From an uncultured Coprococcus sp. (GTDB lineage: Bacteria; Bacillota; Clostridia; Lachnospirales; Lachnospiraceae): 64,000 bases of DNA. Numbering within the stretch: the first letter of the stretch is position 1; each line of letters begins with the position of its first letter. This document shows positions 33,100 to 42,540 of this stretch, in pieces. The stretch lies in NCBI GenBank assembly GCA_934247115.1, contig CAKQIY010000010.1, positions 1 to 64,000 on the forward strand, read 5' to 3'. The notes under the pieces were generated by a model, which was given only the letters and a program-made list of their open reading frames with translations, made no database searches and was not told the origin of the DNA. The position numbers were made by a program, and so were the translations under genes.

Positions 33100-34305
33100 T
33101 TATACATCATTCAACATATGACCCATCTTCTCTTTCTTTGTCTTGAGATAAAATGCGTCGAACCTGGTTGGCTCTATCTCTATCGGAACCCTCTCCACGA
33201 TCTCAAGATTGTAGCCTGCAAGGCCGTATACCTTGAGTGGGTTGTTGGTGAGTAGTCTGATCTGTCTGATTCCGAGATCCACAAGTATCTGTGTCCCTAT
33301 GGTGTAATCTCTTGCATCATCAGGGAAGCCAAGCTTGAGATTTGCCTCAACTGTATCAAGCCCCTGATCCTGAAGTGCATATGCCTTTATCTTGTTGATA
33401 AGGCCTATTCCTCTGCCCTCCTGTCTCATGTACAAAAGCACCCCTCTGCCTTCCTTAGCTATAGCCTTCATGGCTGCATCGAGCTGCTGACCGCAGTCAC
33501 ACTTCTGTGAACCGAAGCAGTCACCTGTGAGACACTCGCTGTGCACACGGCAGAGAACAGGCTTGCCATCCGCAATATCACCCATTGTGAGTGCCACGTG
33601 ATGTTCACCATTCAGCTTGTTGATATATCCACAGATCGTAAACTCACCGTACTTTGTAGGGAGCTTTGCCTTAGCCACACACTCAACGAATACTTCATGC
33701 TCTTTTCTATACTGGGCAAGCTTCTCTATGGTGGATATCTTAAGGCCATGAACCTTTGCAAACTCCACAAGATCATCCTTTCTCGCCATGGTTCCGTCGT
33801 CCTTCATGATCTCACAACAAAGTCCACAAGGCTTAAGTCCTGCAACCTTCATGAGGTCTACTGTCGCCTCTGTATGACCATTTCTCTCTATGACTCCGCC
33901 CGCAACTGCCTGAAGTGGGAACATGTGTCCCGGTCTTCTGAAGTCATCCGGTTTTGCATTTTCATCCACAAATTTTCTAGCTGTGTAGCCTCTCTCCTCT
34001 GCCGAGATTCCTGTGGTTGTGTCCACATGATCCACCGACACCGAAAATGCTGTACAATGGTTATCTGTATTTGTTATGCACATCTGTGGGAGATTCAGCT
34101 TATCCGCATATGAGGCATCCATAGGCATGCATATGAGACCTCTCGCCCACTTTGCCATGAAGTTGACATTCTCTGTTGTAGCAAATTCTGACGCACAGAT
34201 GACATCGCCCTCATTCTCTCTGTCCTCGTTGTCAAGCATGACAACCGGCTTGCCTGCCGCAAGATCAGCGGCTATCTCTTCTATTGAGTTGAATTCAAAA
34301 CTCAT
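33100..34305 (-). CDS. ribBA: DHBP synthase / GTP cyclohydrolase II fusion
   Basis: Makes both riboflavin precursors, 401 residues. The N-terminal RibB half has VVMLDNEDRENEGDVIC and HTEATVDLM. The C-terminal RibA half has the zinc cysteines in CLTGDCFGSQKCDCG, with RQEGRGIGLINKIKAYALQD. I start at the ATG with AGGAGG 7 bases before rather than the adjacent GTG. Lies 26 bp after ribE and is transcribed from the FMN-controlled promoter. Confidence 0.96.
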   Translation of the reverse strand: MSFEFNSIEEIAADLAAGKPVVMLDNEDRENEGDVICASEFATTENVNFMAKWARGLICMPMDASYADKLNLPQMCITNTDNHCTAFSVSVDHVDTTTGISAEERGYTARKFVDENAKPDDFRRPGHMFPLQAVAGGVIERNGHTEATVDLMKVAGLKPCGLCCEIMKDDGTMARKDDLVEFAKVHGLKISTIEKLAQYRKEHEVFVECVAKAKLPTKYGEFTICGYINKLNGEHHVALTMGDIADGKPVLCRVHSECLTGDCFGSQKCDCGQQLDAAMKAIAKEGRGVLLYMRQEGRGIGLINKIKAYALQDQGLDTVEANLKLGFPDDARDYTIGTQILVDLGIRQIRLLTNNPLKVYGLAGYNLEIVERVPIEIEPTRFDAFYLKTKKEKMGHMLNDV

Positions 34306-34330
34306 CACTCTACCTCCTTAAAATATCTGT

Positions 34331-35014
34331 CTACATAAATCCATTTTCTGCCAGGAACTTCATATCAAGTCCTGATCTATCTGAAGCCTTTCCATTTGAA
34401 AGCTTTCCATCTGTATTGTCACCTTTGTATGGCATAAGCAGCTTCTCTACATATTTGCCAACCACATCATTTTCAAGATTTACCACCTTGCCCGGCTTGC
34501 CGTCGAGCAGTGTCGTCTCCCCCGCCGTGTGCGGAATGATTGACACCTTAAAGCAAGTGTCATCGACATACGCAACTGTGAGGCTTATACCATCTATGGC
34601 TATCGAGCCCTTCTCAATGATGTATCTGAGTATCTTTGGAGAACAGTCTATAGTCACCCACACTGCATTGTCCTCCCGCTTGAGTTCCCTGATCGTTCCG
34701 GTTCCATCTATATGCCCCGACACGATATGTCCGCCAAATCTTCCTCCGGCCGCCATGGCGCGCTCGAGATTCACTCTGCTGCCACCGGTAAGCTGTCCGA
34801 GTCCGCTTCGCCTCAGCGTCTCCGGCATGACATCCGCAGTGAAGATATTCCCGGATATGCTGGTTGCAGTGAGACATACACCGTTTACCGCTATACTGTC
34901 TCCAACCCGGCTTTCCTGGAGCACCTTGTCCGCCTGCACCGTAATGCTGCAGGAGCTTACACCTTTATCTATCTTTCTTATAGTACCTATTTCTTCAACT
35001 ATTCCTGTGAACAT
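34331..35014 (-). CDS. ribE: Riboflavin synthase, alpha subunit
   Basis: Dismutates two lumazine molecules to riboflavin. 227 residues with the two tandem lumazine-binding domains: MFTGIVEEIGTI at the start of domain 1 and SGHIDGTGTIRELK at domain 2, plus GSIAIDGISLTV. It has an extra 15-20 residue C-terminal tail compared with typical about 205-210. GAGGTCGTAC precedes the ATG. Confidence 0.95.
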   Translation of the reverse strand: MFTGIVEEIGTIRKIDKGVSSCSITVQADKVLQESRVGDSIAVNGVCLTATSISGNIFTADVMPETLRRSGLGQLTGGSRVNLERAMAAGGRFGGHIVSGHIDGTGTIRELKREDNAVWVTIDCSPKILRYIIEKGSIAIDGISLTVAYVDDTCFKVSIIPHTAGETTLLDGKPGKVVNLENDVVGKYVEKLLMPYKGDNTDGKLSNGKASDRSGLDMKFLAENGFM

Positions 35015-35106
35015 GTACGACCTCTTTTCTATATCATGTAACAGACCTCATAATTTTTTCTCCAGCCCGTAACAGATTCATTCACTTGATCCATTTTGGG
35101 AAGTTC

Positions 35107-36255
35107 CTAAACCCTTTTGTATCTGAGCATCACATCTTCATCAAATCTTCTGACCTCGTCCAGTCTGAACATATGCGCATCCACAGGCACATCCACTCCT
35201 GTTCCTGATACCGGACTATACTTGCCTTCGCCGCCAAATATCTTTGGAGCAATAAACACACATGCCTCATCCACAAGGTCTTCTGATACCATGCTGTAGT
35301 TGAGCTCGCCGCCGCCCTCCAGCAGTATCCCGTCTATGCCTTTCTCGCCGAGTATCGCCATAAGCTGTCTGAGATCCACATGTTCGTCAACAGCTTCGGT
35401 CTCTATGATGCTTACACCTTTATCCTTAAGGTTCTCACACTTTGCCGAATCTGAAGCCCCTGCTGCCGTCGTGGCAATTATGGTCTCTATATCTCCGGCA
35501 GTCTGTATGATCTGGGAATTCTCCGGAATCCTGAGCTTGCTGTCACATATTATCCTGATCGGATTTCTGACATTATCAGTATCCCTGTCCGCGCTTTTCT
35601 CTATTCTACATGTGAGCATCGGATTATCCGCAAGCACTGTTCCTATGCCCGCCATTATACCCTTATGCCTGTTCCTGAGCTCCATCACATATGCCCTTGA
35701 AGCTTCGCCGGTTATCCATTTGCTGGCTCCTGTATGAGTTGCGATCCTGCCATCCATGGTCATGGCATATTTCATAGTCACATACGGCCGTTTATTCACG
35801 ATATACTTAAAGAAAATTCCATTTATGGCATCACACTCAGCCTTGAGGCAGTGTGTATACACCTCTATTCCTGCATCTCTCAGTCTCTTAAATCCATTTC
35901 CTGCCACCATTGCATTTGGATCATCAGAACCGCAGTACACCTTTCTGATCTTGTGCTCTATGATTGCATCCACACAAGGCGGCTGCTTGCCAAAGTGACA
36001 ACACGGCTCAAGTGTCACATACATGACTGCTCCCTCGGCATCCGTCTGGCTCTTAAGACTAGCAAATGCTGCGCGCTCCGCGTGGAGCTCACCATATCTC
36101 ACATGATATCCCTCTCCTATGATCCTGCCATCCTTCACTATGACTGCGCCGACGAGAGGATTGGGATTCACCGCTCCTGTGCCGCGTTTTGCAAGTTCAA
36201 TGGCACGTCTCATGTATGACGGATCAAATTCATCATCTATATCATATTTCTCCAT
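35107..36255 (-). CDS. ribD: Diaminohydroxyphosphoribosylaminopyrimidine deaminase / reductase
   Basis: The second and third riboflavin steps, 382 residues. The deaminase half has zinc-site HAERAAFA and VTLEPCCHFGKQPPC; the reductase half begins near residue 150 (RPYVTMKYAMTMDGRIAT) and has GILLEGGGELNYSM. It is the first gene of the rib operon, downstream of an FMN riboswitch. Confidence 0.96.
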   Translation of the reverse strand: MEKYDIDDEFDPSYMRRAIELAKRGTGAVNPNPLVGAVIVKDGRIIGEGYHVRYGELHAERAAFASLKSQTDAEGAVMYVTLEPCCHFGKQPPCVDAIIEHKIRKVYCGSDDPNAMVAGNGFKRLRDAGIEVYTHCLKAECDAINGIFFKYIVNKRPYVTMKYAMTMDGRIATHTGASKWITGEASRAYVMELRNRHKGIMAGIGTVLADNPMLTCRIEKSADRDTDNVRNPIRIICDSKLRIPENSQIIQTAGDIETIIATTAAGASDSAKCENLKDKGVSIIETEAVDEHVDLRQLMAILGEKGIDGILLEGGGELNYSMVSEDLVDEACVFIAPKIFGGEGKYSPVSGTGVDVPVDAHMFRLDEVRRFDEDVMLRYKRV

Positions 36256-36340
36256 ATGAACACCATCCTACTTCATTCATCTCCAAACAGTTCATCGGAT
36301 ACTTCTAATCAAGTCTCCAAAGTGTCTGTTCAAAACGCAA

Positions 36341-36374
36341 GAGAAAACCCCGAAGATAACTTCGGGGTTTTCTC
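36341..36374 (-). terminator. FMN-riboswitch attenuator before ribD
   Basis: GAGAAAACCCCGAAG and CTTCGGGGTTTTCTC form a perfect 15-bp stem with a 4-base loop. It lies between aptamer and ribD with a T-rich 3' side, so binding of FMN is expected to stop transcription. Confidence 0.88.
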
Positions 36375-36446
36375 TTGTCCAGATATCCATCATCGAAATC
36401 CTTCACAATGGACTTCTATCAGATACCTTATTCTGAATATATAATA

Positions 36447-36563
36447 CTTCTCTCATCCAGACTATACTGTCGGTCCCGGAATCACACCGGATCATGCCTC
36501 ACGGCTCACGGACTTAAGGTTTCCCTAACACCGTCGGTGGAGAATTGCACTCACCCCCGAAGA
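36447..36563 (-). promoter_or_regulatory. FMN riboswitch (RFN element)
   Basis: On the minus strand GGGGGTGAGTGCAATTC, CCGACGGTG, AGTCCGTGAGCC, GGTGTGATTCCGG and GTCTGGATGAGAG occur in the order of the RFN element. It precedes an attenuator and ribD. Assignment is by motif match and context. Confidence 0.95.
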
Positions 36564-36601
36564 TTTATCATCATATGCAGTTGTCTCTTAAAAACGACTA
36601 T

Positions 36602-36630
36602 ATTGTATTCCATATGCCAACGGAATGCAA
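36602..36630 (-). promoter_or_regulatory. Sigma-A promoter of the riboflavin operon
   Basis: TTGCAT, 17 bases, TACAAT on the minus strand, just upstream of the riboswitch. Confidence 0.82.
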
Positions 36631-36662
36631 CTGTTTTTTATGATGTATTTTGCCAATGATTT

Positions 36663-38312
36663 TTATAGCTGTGAATTGAACAGACTCTTTATCTTGTAGA
36701 TAATATCATCACTGTCCGCATTGATCGAAGCTGCCTCGTTGATTCCTGACAGTTTCGCAAGCTCATCTGTATCTGCATCATCACCATAACCTATTGTGTA
36801 TACCGGTATGTTTGACTCTCTGAGCGCACTCGTTATCTCATCCATTGAATATCCATTGTTGGCATATCCATCACTCAGAAGAAACAGCATACACTTGGCA
36901 TCCGGGTGCTCTGCCTTCGCATCATTTATCATCTTCATGGCCACCACCACAGCATCATAAGAGGCAGTTCCACCGGATGCGATCAGGTTGTTCACCGCGC
37001 CCTGGAAATATGACCTCTGATTCAGATCAAACTGGGCTATAGGAACCTCCACTGTAACTGTGCTTGAGTAGCTGACCAAACCAACATAATTATTATCATT
37101 GATATACTGCGCACCGTTTGTCAGACTGTTCTTGAGCTGGTTCATAGGATCTCCGTCCATTGAGCCGCTGCAGTCCGCAACAAACACCGCGATGATGTCC
37201 TTGCCGTTATCCTTTGTCTTCTTGTATGTCTTGAGTCCCTGTGTGACCTGTGCACCGGAGAATTCTTCCGCCGCAGTATAATCATCGTTGGCATTGAAGC
37301 CCTTCTTTGTCGCGATCGTCTGCATATCATCACTCTTGCAGTAATCCACAACGAGCTGTATGGCCTCAAGCTCTGATGCAGACTTTCCCGACTTGTTACA
37401 TATGTATACAGGATTGTCATGTCTCACGCCAAATGCAATGAAATCATACATTGACACGAGATTGCTGTCATTGATATATGCCTGATACTCTGACAGCATA
37501 GCATCAAGTGTTCCGTTTGATGCACTATCTCTCATCTGCTGTGTTGTATATGCAACGTATGGTATGTTTGAGTTAAACTTTGTAAAGTTATCCTCGCCAT
37601 TCTGAAGAAGGGTAAGCAGAAGGTTCAGTCCTGTTGCACTTGTCTGTGGATTTGTATATCCCATGGTTATCTTGTTGTCCTGAACGGCCTTTATGGCATC
37701 GGCAGCAGTAGTGTAACCGCTGTCCTTCTTCACAAGGATTCCAGCAGTATTGCCAACAAGCCGATCCGCATAAAGCTCGAGACTTCCGCTGTTCGACATC
37801 GCATACTCTCCGAACAGGGTGTTGCTCGGGGTGTACAGATCCGGGAGATATTTGCCGGAAATGATATAGTCAGCGGCTGTACCGGATGGCACTGATCTCA
37901 CGCTCATCGATACCGTCTTGCCGTCCGCTGTCTTCACACCAGAACCGTTGAAGGAATTTGCAACATCTATAAGCCATGAGTCGTTGTCCTTTCCCGCCTT
38001 CTCACCTGATGTAAATATCTCTATATCTATGTCTCCATTGCCCTCAACTGCCAGTGGATACTTATCTATCTCCGGAAGCTCCTCATACAGATCCGGTGTA
38101 TCCAGCGTGATCGTTCCCTTGACCGGAGTCGCCGCACTCACATCCAGCTCACCATATAACTCGTCGAGAGTCATGTCTGATCTTGATGATACGCCGTTGT
38201 CACCTCCAGCAATGTTGCCAACCTTTCTGCCGACCATTCCAATAATAACAGCAATCATCGCAATTATCACCAGCACTCCGACTACCACTAACCCTTTTGT
38301 CCTCTTATCCAT
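36663..38312 (-). CDS. Membrane-anchored solute-binding plus VWA protein (549 aa)
   Basis: One N-terminal membrane anchor (about residues 8-27) faces the rest outward. The middle part (about 90-370) resembles a type 2 periplasmic solute-binding fold (IDIEIFTSGEKAG, GTAADYIISGKYLPDLY, GYTNPQTSATGLNLLL). The C-terminal part is a VWA domain with a complete metal site: DCSGSMDG (DxSxS), a Thr in ASGGTASYDAV and Asp in LSDGYANNG. Combining both folds on one anchor is unusual. It is the last gene of a three-gene operon with a sigma-like and a coiled-coil gene. The function is unknown; a surface binding or mechanosensing role is speculative. Confidence 0.88.
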   Translation of the reverse strand: MDKRTKGLVVVGVLVIIAMIAVIIGMVGRKVGNIAGGDNGVSSRSDMTLDELYGELDVSAATPVKGTITLDTPDLYEELPEIDKYPLAVEGNGDIDIEIFTSGEKAGKDNDSWLIDVANSFNGSGVKTADGKTVSMSVRSVPSGTAADYIISGKYLPDLYTPSNTLFGEYAMSNSGSLELYADRLVGNTAGILVKKDSGYTTAADAIKAVQDNKITMGYTNPQTSATGLNLLLTLLQNGEDNFTKFNSNIPYVAYTTQQMRDSASNGTLDAMLSEYQAYINDSNLVSMYDFIAFGVRHDNPVYICNKSGKSASELEAIQLVVDYCKSDDMQTIATKKGFNANDDYTAAEEFSGAQVTQGLKTYKKTKDNGKDIIAVFVADCSGSMDGDPMNQLKNSLTNGAQYINDNNYVGLVSYSSTVTVEVPIAQFDLNQRSYFQGAVNNLIASGGTASYDAVVVAMKMINDAKAEHPDAKCMLFLLSDGYANNGYSMDEITSALRESNIPVYTIGYGDDADTDELAKLSGINEAASINADSDDIIYKIKSLFNSQL

Positions 38313-38326
38313 TTCTTCCTCCTTTT

Positions 38327-38908
38327 TTACACTTCCTTACTGCGGACATCCTGTCTCATGCTGTTCATACATTCTATGACGTCATCCACATATTTCATAT
38401 CCAGTGAACTCAGATTGGTGTCAATATCAACCATCTTCTCCACCAGAATATTAAACTTTCTCACCAACTCATCACCCTGTCTGCACAGATTGTCGAGATA
38501 TACAGGCTGAGGCCTCGTATAGTAATCATATGTCTGTATGAATCCTATGGCACTATCCATGTTACTCTGTGCCTGCTCCTTTATATCCTCATACAGATTG
38601 CGGACACCACTGCCCTCATCCACATTCTCACGGAAATATTCCTCTCTGGACATTATGCTCTCATACTGTCTGTTGAGCCGTTCTATCTGTGCATCAAACA
38701 GATGGCCTCTGGCACTGTCCTTGAGCTTCTCCGTTGACCGTCTTCCCCTGAGTATATGTATATTTGCTGTTATAGTGAATGTCAGCCACACTGCACTGAT
38801 CGCGACACCTATAGCTATTCCCACCATACTGTCAGCCAGCGCAAACATCACTATCGCCAGTATGAACATTATCAAAGCTATGATATTGACCACTATCAAT
38901 CCCATCAT
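38327..38908 (-). CDS. Two-helix membrane protein with coiled-coil tail
   Basis: About 193 residues. Two membrane helices near the start (LIVVNIIALIMFILAI and GIAIGVAISAVWLTFTI) precede a mainly helical cytoplasmic part of about 140 residues with several heptad-like stretches (AQIERLNRQYESIMSREEY). The start has two adjacent ATG codons (38908 and 38905) after GGAGG; either is acceptable. It lies 14 bp before the VWA gene and 10-30 bp after the sigma-like gene. No family was recognised; it could link the VWA protein to the cytoplasmic regulator, by position only. Confidence 0.75.
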   Translation of the reverse strand: MMGLIVVNIIALIMFILAIVMFALADSMVGIAIGVAISAVWLTFTITANIHILRGRRSTEKLKDSARGHLFDAQIERLNRQYESIMSREEYFRENVDEGSGVRNLYEDIKEQAQSNMDSAIGFIQTYDYYTRPQPVYLDNLCRQGDELVRKFNILVEKMVDIDTNLSSLDMKYVDDVIECMNSMRQDVRSKEV

Positions 38909-38935
38909 TTTTCCTCCTAAAGTCAATATAATATA

Positions 38936-40165
38936 TCACACAGCGTCAGCCGGCTCATTATCCCGGTGTAATGCCTGAAGTCTGCGTCTTGCGGCATCCG
39001 TCACCATAAGGTCTCCAAAATCCACAAATTCACGCTTGGCATTTCTTATGAGCATGACCGCAAACTCTCTGTCAGCCTCCTCAACGCATGAAAGCAGTTC
39101 ATGATAGTCCACAGGGACATTCTCATATATCCGAAGTGCCACAGGCTCTGGCACTACAACAAATGTCATGGACGTGTGAGTCTTATCTGATATATATATA
39201 TCCGCCTTATCTGCAAATTTTGCAAATTCATCAGCCTGAGTCTGAAATCCTCCACACTCAAGCTCTCCACATATCCTGTCCCTGTCCTCCATAAGACTTT
39301 CCAAATACAGATACCCTTTAAGGAGAAGGAGCCCCATGAGCCCATCCGATATATTAAAATCAAGTATACATCCATATCCCTCGTCGCTGTCCGTAAGTAC
39401 ATGACATACACACTCTGCTATATCGTCATCGCTGAGTCCACTGTATTTATATGCCTGTTCCACTCCATCATGGGTAATGAGGACCGTCTCCACATTTCCC
39501 CTCACAGCTTTTCGCTTCTTTATACTTTCAACAGGTCTTGCAGCTATCTTGAACGTCTTAAGTGCATTTACTGCATCATCTATACTTTTCTTTCCCGAAA
39601 ACGATGTCTCAAATCTTCCCGTTTCAGATGGTACCAATGATATATTCCTGTATATCCTCTGCACCGAGATATTATTTCTCTCCATAACCGCGCTTATGAT
39701 ATCTATATCAGTTCTCTGTCCCGCAAGATATCTCTGGAGCTCAGCCTTTATCTTTCCTCTGTAATCCAGCTCATACTCAGTATTCGTTATATCGGTTGCG
39801 GAATACCATCTTTTCTCAAGATACTTGTAATTATTGGGGTCACGAAGTCTGTTCAGCGCACTGTTCTTAAGCTCATCTACCCCGGCCTCATCTGTCTCCA
39901 GTTCTTCTGCAAGCTCCTGTACACTACATCTATCCTGCCTGTAGCCATAGAGACTGTCTATGACCATTTTCTCCCTGTAATTCAGCTTATCTATGAGTTC
40001 GTCGAACATCCGTCTGCACATACCATCCTGCGAATATGACAATGTATCCGCCTGAACACCGAATACCGAACTGTAAAGTGCTTCATAAGAACTTATCACA
40101 TCCAGAAGATATTTATTATTTTCTTTTCTCAAAACATACGCTCTGTGCAATACCACACACCTCAT
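38936..40165 (-). CDS. Sigma-region-4-like protein with large unknown C-terminal domain
   Basis: 409 residues. Residues about 50-115 resemble sigma-70 region 4: LNYREKMVIDSLYGYRQDRC, then SVQELAEELETDEAGVDELK and ALNRLRDPNNY. Region 2 is not seen. The remaining roughly 290 residues (from about 120) match no family I recognise; they include acidic and beta-like stretches. The upstream ATG has no clear ribosome site; a TTG 15 bp downstream (40150) has GAGGTG at spacing 7 and may be the true start. First gene of the three-gene operon. Confidence 0.8.
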   Translation of the reverse strand: MRCVVLHRAYVLRKENNKYLLDVISSYEALYSSVFGVQADTLSYSQDGMCRRMFDELIDKLNYREKMVIDSLYGYRQDRCSVQELAEELETDEAGVDELKNSALNRLRDPNNYKYLEKRWYSATDITNTEYELDYRGKIKAELQRYLAGQRTDIDIISAVMERNNISVQRIYRNISLVPSETGRFETSFSGKKSIDDAVNALKTFKIAARPVESIKKRKAVRGNVETVLITHDGVEQAYKYSGLSDDDIAECVCHVLTDSDEGYGCILDFNISDGLMGLLLLKGYLYLESLMEDRDRICGELECGGFQTQADEFAKFADKADIYISDKTHTSMTFVVVPEPVALRIYENVPVDYHELLSCVEEADREFAVMLIRNAKREFVDFGDLMVTDAARRRLQALHRDNEPADAV

Positions 40166-40257
40166 TTTTAATAAGTTCTATATTCTCCCAGTCACCCGAC
40201 ATACGTATCTGATATGCCAATCATAAATTTCACTTATATCCGAATTCAATCATTTTC

Positions 40258-40263
40258 ATTATA
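40258..40263 (-). promoter_or_regulatory. Possible -10 for the sigma-like/VWA operon
   Basis: On the minus strand TATAAT lies about 95 bp before the sigma-like gene. The upstream -35 (TTTTTA) is poor, so use may require an activator. Confidence 0.45.
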
Positions 40264-40353
40264 CATGGTTTGCAGCAAATTAAAAACACGAAAGTGAATA
40301 GATAAGGGATTTTATTATTTTATTAAGTGTTTATATACCAGCTTGATCTCCTG

Positions 40354-40499
40354 TGATATAATGAGCGCAAGTGAGCCGACATGCTTGCATGTATGGCGAG
40401 CGGCGAATGGGATCATGATAGTTGCGATAGCAACGATAAGCACCGTAGGTGCGAATCATGATATAATGAGCGCAAGTGAGCCGACATGCTTGCATGTAT
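40354..40499 (+). repeat. Hairpin-array region with two identical 41-bp repeats before yqeG
   Basis: The 41-bp repeats (40354-40394, 40459-40499) start 105 bp apart. Each contains the extended -10 TGATATAAT and the mini-hairpin ACATGCTTGCATGT. Between them lie further short hairpins (GTTGCGATAGCAAC at 40421-40434 and GCACCGTAGGTGC at 40440-40452). The same style of short stems with 2-4 base loops occurs in the rib-operon array. It fills the roughly 350-bp gap between the divergent sigma-like and yqeG genes. Confidence 0.9.
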
Positions 40500-40522
40500 A
40501 TACATTTTTGGGGAGGACTCTT

Positions 40523-41029
40523 ATGATCAGATTTTTGCCGGATGAATACTATTCATCCACATACAGAATAGATTTCAAGAAATACTACGACATGGGCTAC
40601 AGAGGAATACTGTTCGATATCGACAACACCCTGGTGAGGCACAACGAACCCGCCACATCCCGTGCGATCCAGCTCATGGAGCAGCTCAAGGCCATAGGCT
40701 TTAAAGTATGTCTTGTCTCCAACAACAAGGAACCACGAGTAGCAGCTTTCAATAAAAAAATGAAGGTGAATTACATTTATAAAGCAGGAAAGCCATCGAA
40801 AAAAGGCTACATCCGGGCAATGAACGAAATTGGATGTACTATAGACGATACCATTGCTGTTGGTGACCAGATCTACACCGATATAATCGGCAGTGCAAGC
40901 CTGGGAATACACACTATTCTGGTTAAACCTATAGACACAAGCCACGAAGAGATACAGATCACGTTAAAAAGGATCATCGAAAAGCCATTCATATTCTATT
41001 TCAGGAAAAAACACGGCATGGTAAAGTAA
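40523..41029 (+). CDS. yqeG: YqeG-family HAD phosphatase
   Basis: 168 residues, HAD IIIA family. Motif I is ILFDIDNTLVRH, motif II CLVSNNKEPRV, motif III Lys in KAGKPSKKGYIRA, motif IV VGDQIYTDIIGS. It resembles mitochondrial-type phosphatidylglycerophosphatase PTPMT1/Gep4 relatives as well as YqeG; the substrate is not established. Start chosen at 40523 with GGGGAGG 6 bases before; an upstream in-frame ATG would translate the repeats. Confidence 0.93.
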   Translation: MIRFLPDEYYSSTYRIDFKKYYDMGYRGILFDIDNTLVRHNEPATSRAIQLMEQLKAIGFKVCLVSNNKEPRVAAFNKKMKVNYIYKAGKPSKKGYIRAMNEIGCTIDDTIAVGDQIYTDIIGSASLGIHTILVKPIDTSHEEIQITLKRIIEKPFIFYFRKKHGMVK

Positions 41030-41068
41030 TTTCTCTGGATGGTGTCATTTAGCTTTATCTCAATATAC

Positions 41069-41120
41069 AAAAGGCGGTATTCACATATCCTCATCTCTGA
41101 TATGTGAATACCGCCTTTTA
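41069..41120. terminator. Bidirectional terminator between yqeG and hisS
   Basis: AAAAGGCGGTATTCACATATC pairs exactly with GATATGTGAATACCGCCTTTT around a 9-base loop; A and T runs on both sides. Confidence 0.93.
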
Positions 41121-41197
41121 TAATATACTGCAACAATGTCTCAACCAGTTTTCTCTGATCGCCTTGTTACCCACCTGTGTGGTCCGCAGTACTTCTA

Positions 41198-42463
41198 CTA
41201 ATCATTGTACACTTTCTTGAACTCTGTATATCCCTCTGACTCAAGCATATTTATCTGCTGCTTCATGTTCTTTCTCATCATCTGGATAGTCACTGTCTTG
41301 CCGGCCTGACGAAGCTCCTTTGCCTCTCTGAATATCTCAAGTTTCTTATCCAGTGTTACATCCTTGTGTATGAGGATAGCGACATTATCTGAATCTATCT
41401 TATATCCATTCTCCAGCTTATCCTTGAGGATCGTGATGATTCTCTCAAAACCGATGGAGAATCCCGTCGCAGGAACATCCTGACCACAGAAATTACCAAC
41501 CATCTTGTCGTATCTTCCACCACCAGCGATGGAGAAGTTGTAATCATCTATTGTAACCTCAAAAATAGGACCTGTGTAATATCCCATACCTCTTACGAGA
41601 GTCGGATCAAATACTATCTTGACACCATCTGCAACCATGGTTCTGGCACTTGATATGATCTCATCCATATTGATGATCACCTTTGGGTCGAGACATTCAG
41701 CAGCTATATCCTTACAGAAATCTGCGCAGCTCACATCTCCAAGGTTCTCATATATCTCAAGATACTTGTTAACCATCTCTGCGTCATAGCCATTCTCTGT
41801 CAGTTCTTCTCTTATACCGTCCAGACCGATCTTGTCATACTTGTCAAGACTGATGAGTATAGATGCAATATCCTCCTCAGCAAATCCTGCATTCTTTGCA
41901 GCACCGCGGAGAATCTGTCTGTCGTTGATATGGATAGTGAAGTCTGTTATCCCTACCTCAGAAAAAATTCTTGAAAGCATATCTGATGTTGCTGCCACGA
42001 GCTCTATCTCCGCAAGATTGGTATTGTCGCCAAGAATGTCTATATCACACTGTGTAAACATTCTGAATCTTCCCTTCTGCGGCTGATCAGCACGGAATAC
42101 AGGTCCGATCTGAAGTGCCTTGAAAGGGCTTGGAAGCTGCTCCTTGTTATTAGCATAATATCTTGAGAGGGGCAGTGTCAGATCATATCTTAGTCCGCTG
42201 TCCGCCAACTCGCCCTTGCCTGCATCGATGGCTCTTGCAAGATCCGCGCCTCTCTTCATAACCTTGAAGATAAGCTTCTCATTGTCGCCGCCCTGCTTGC
42301 TCGTAAGATTCTCTATATGTTCCATAACAGGAGTCTCTATCTGTGTAAATCCAAATCTGGAATAACTTGTCTTGATCATTGAAAGCACATGCTCTCTAAG
42401 CCTCATATCAGCTGGAAGCTGATCACACATCCCCTTTACCGGTGTCTTGATGAATTTTGCCAT
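41198..42463 (-). CDS. hisS: Histidine-tRNA ligase
   Basis: Charges tRNA-His. 421 residues of class II with motif 1 (QIETPVMEHIENL), the signature GRYDKMVGNF-like AGGGRYDKMVG, motif 2 (FRMFTQCDIDI) and motif 3 (ATGFSIGFERIIT), and a C-terminal anticodon domain. AGGAGG with a short spacer precedes the ATG. The about 160-bp upstream gap is too short for a T-box. Confidence 0.97.
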   Translation of the reverse strand: MAKFIKTPVKGMCDQLPADMRLREHVLSMIKTSYSRFGFTQIETPVMEHIENLTSKQGGDNEKLIFKVMKRGADLARAIDAGKGELADSGLRYDLTLPLSRYYANNKEQLPSPFKALQIGPVFRADQPQKGRFRMFTQCDIDILGDNTNLAEIELVAATSDMLSRIFSEVGITDFTIHINDRQILRGAAKNAGFAEEDIASILISLDKYDKIGLDGIREELTENGYDAEMVNKYLEIYENLGDVSCADFCKDIAAECLDPKVIINMDEIISSARTMVADGVKIVFDPTLVRGMGYYTGPIFEVTIDDYNFSIAGGGRYDKMVGNFCGQDVPATGFSIGFERIITILKDKLENGYKIDSDNVAILIHKDVTLDKKLEIFREAKELRQAGKTVTIQMMRKNMKQQINMLESEGYTEFKKVYND

Positions 42464-42540
42464 TTCTAATCCTCCTGATTTTTTATCTTTATTAAATCCA
42501 ACCTATTCTAGCATATACCATTATATTTTTCCACCCTAAA

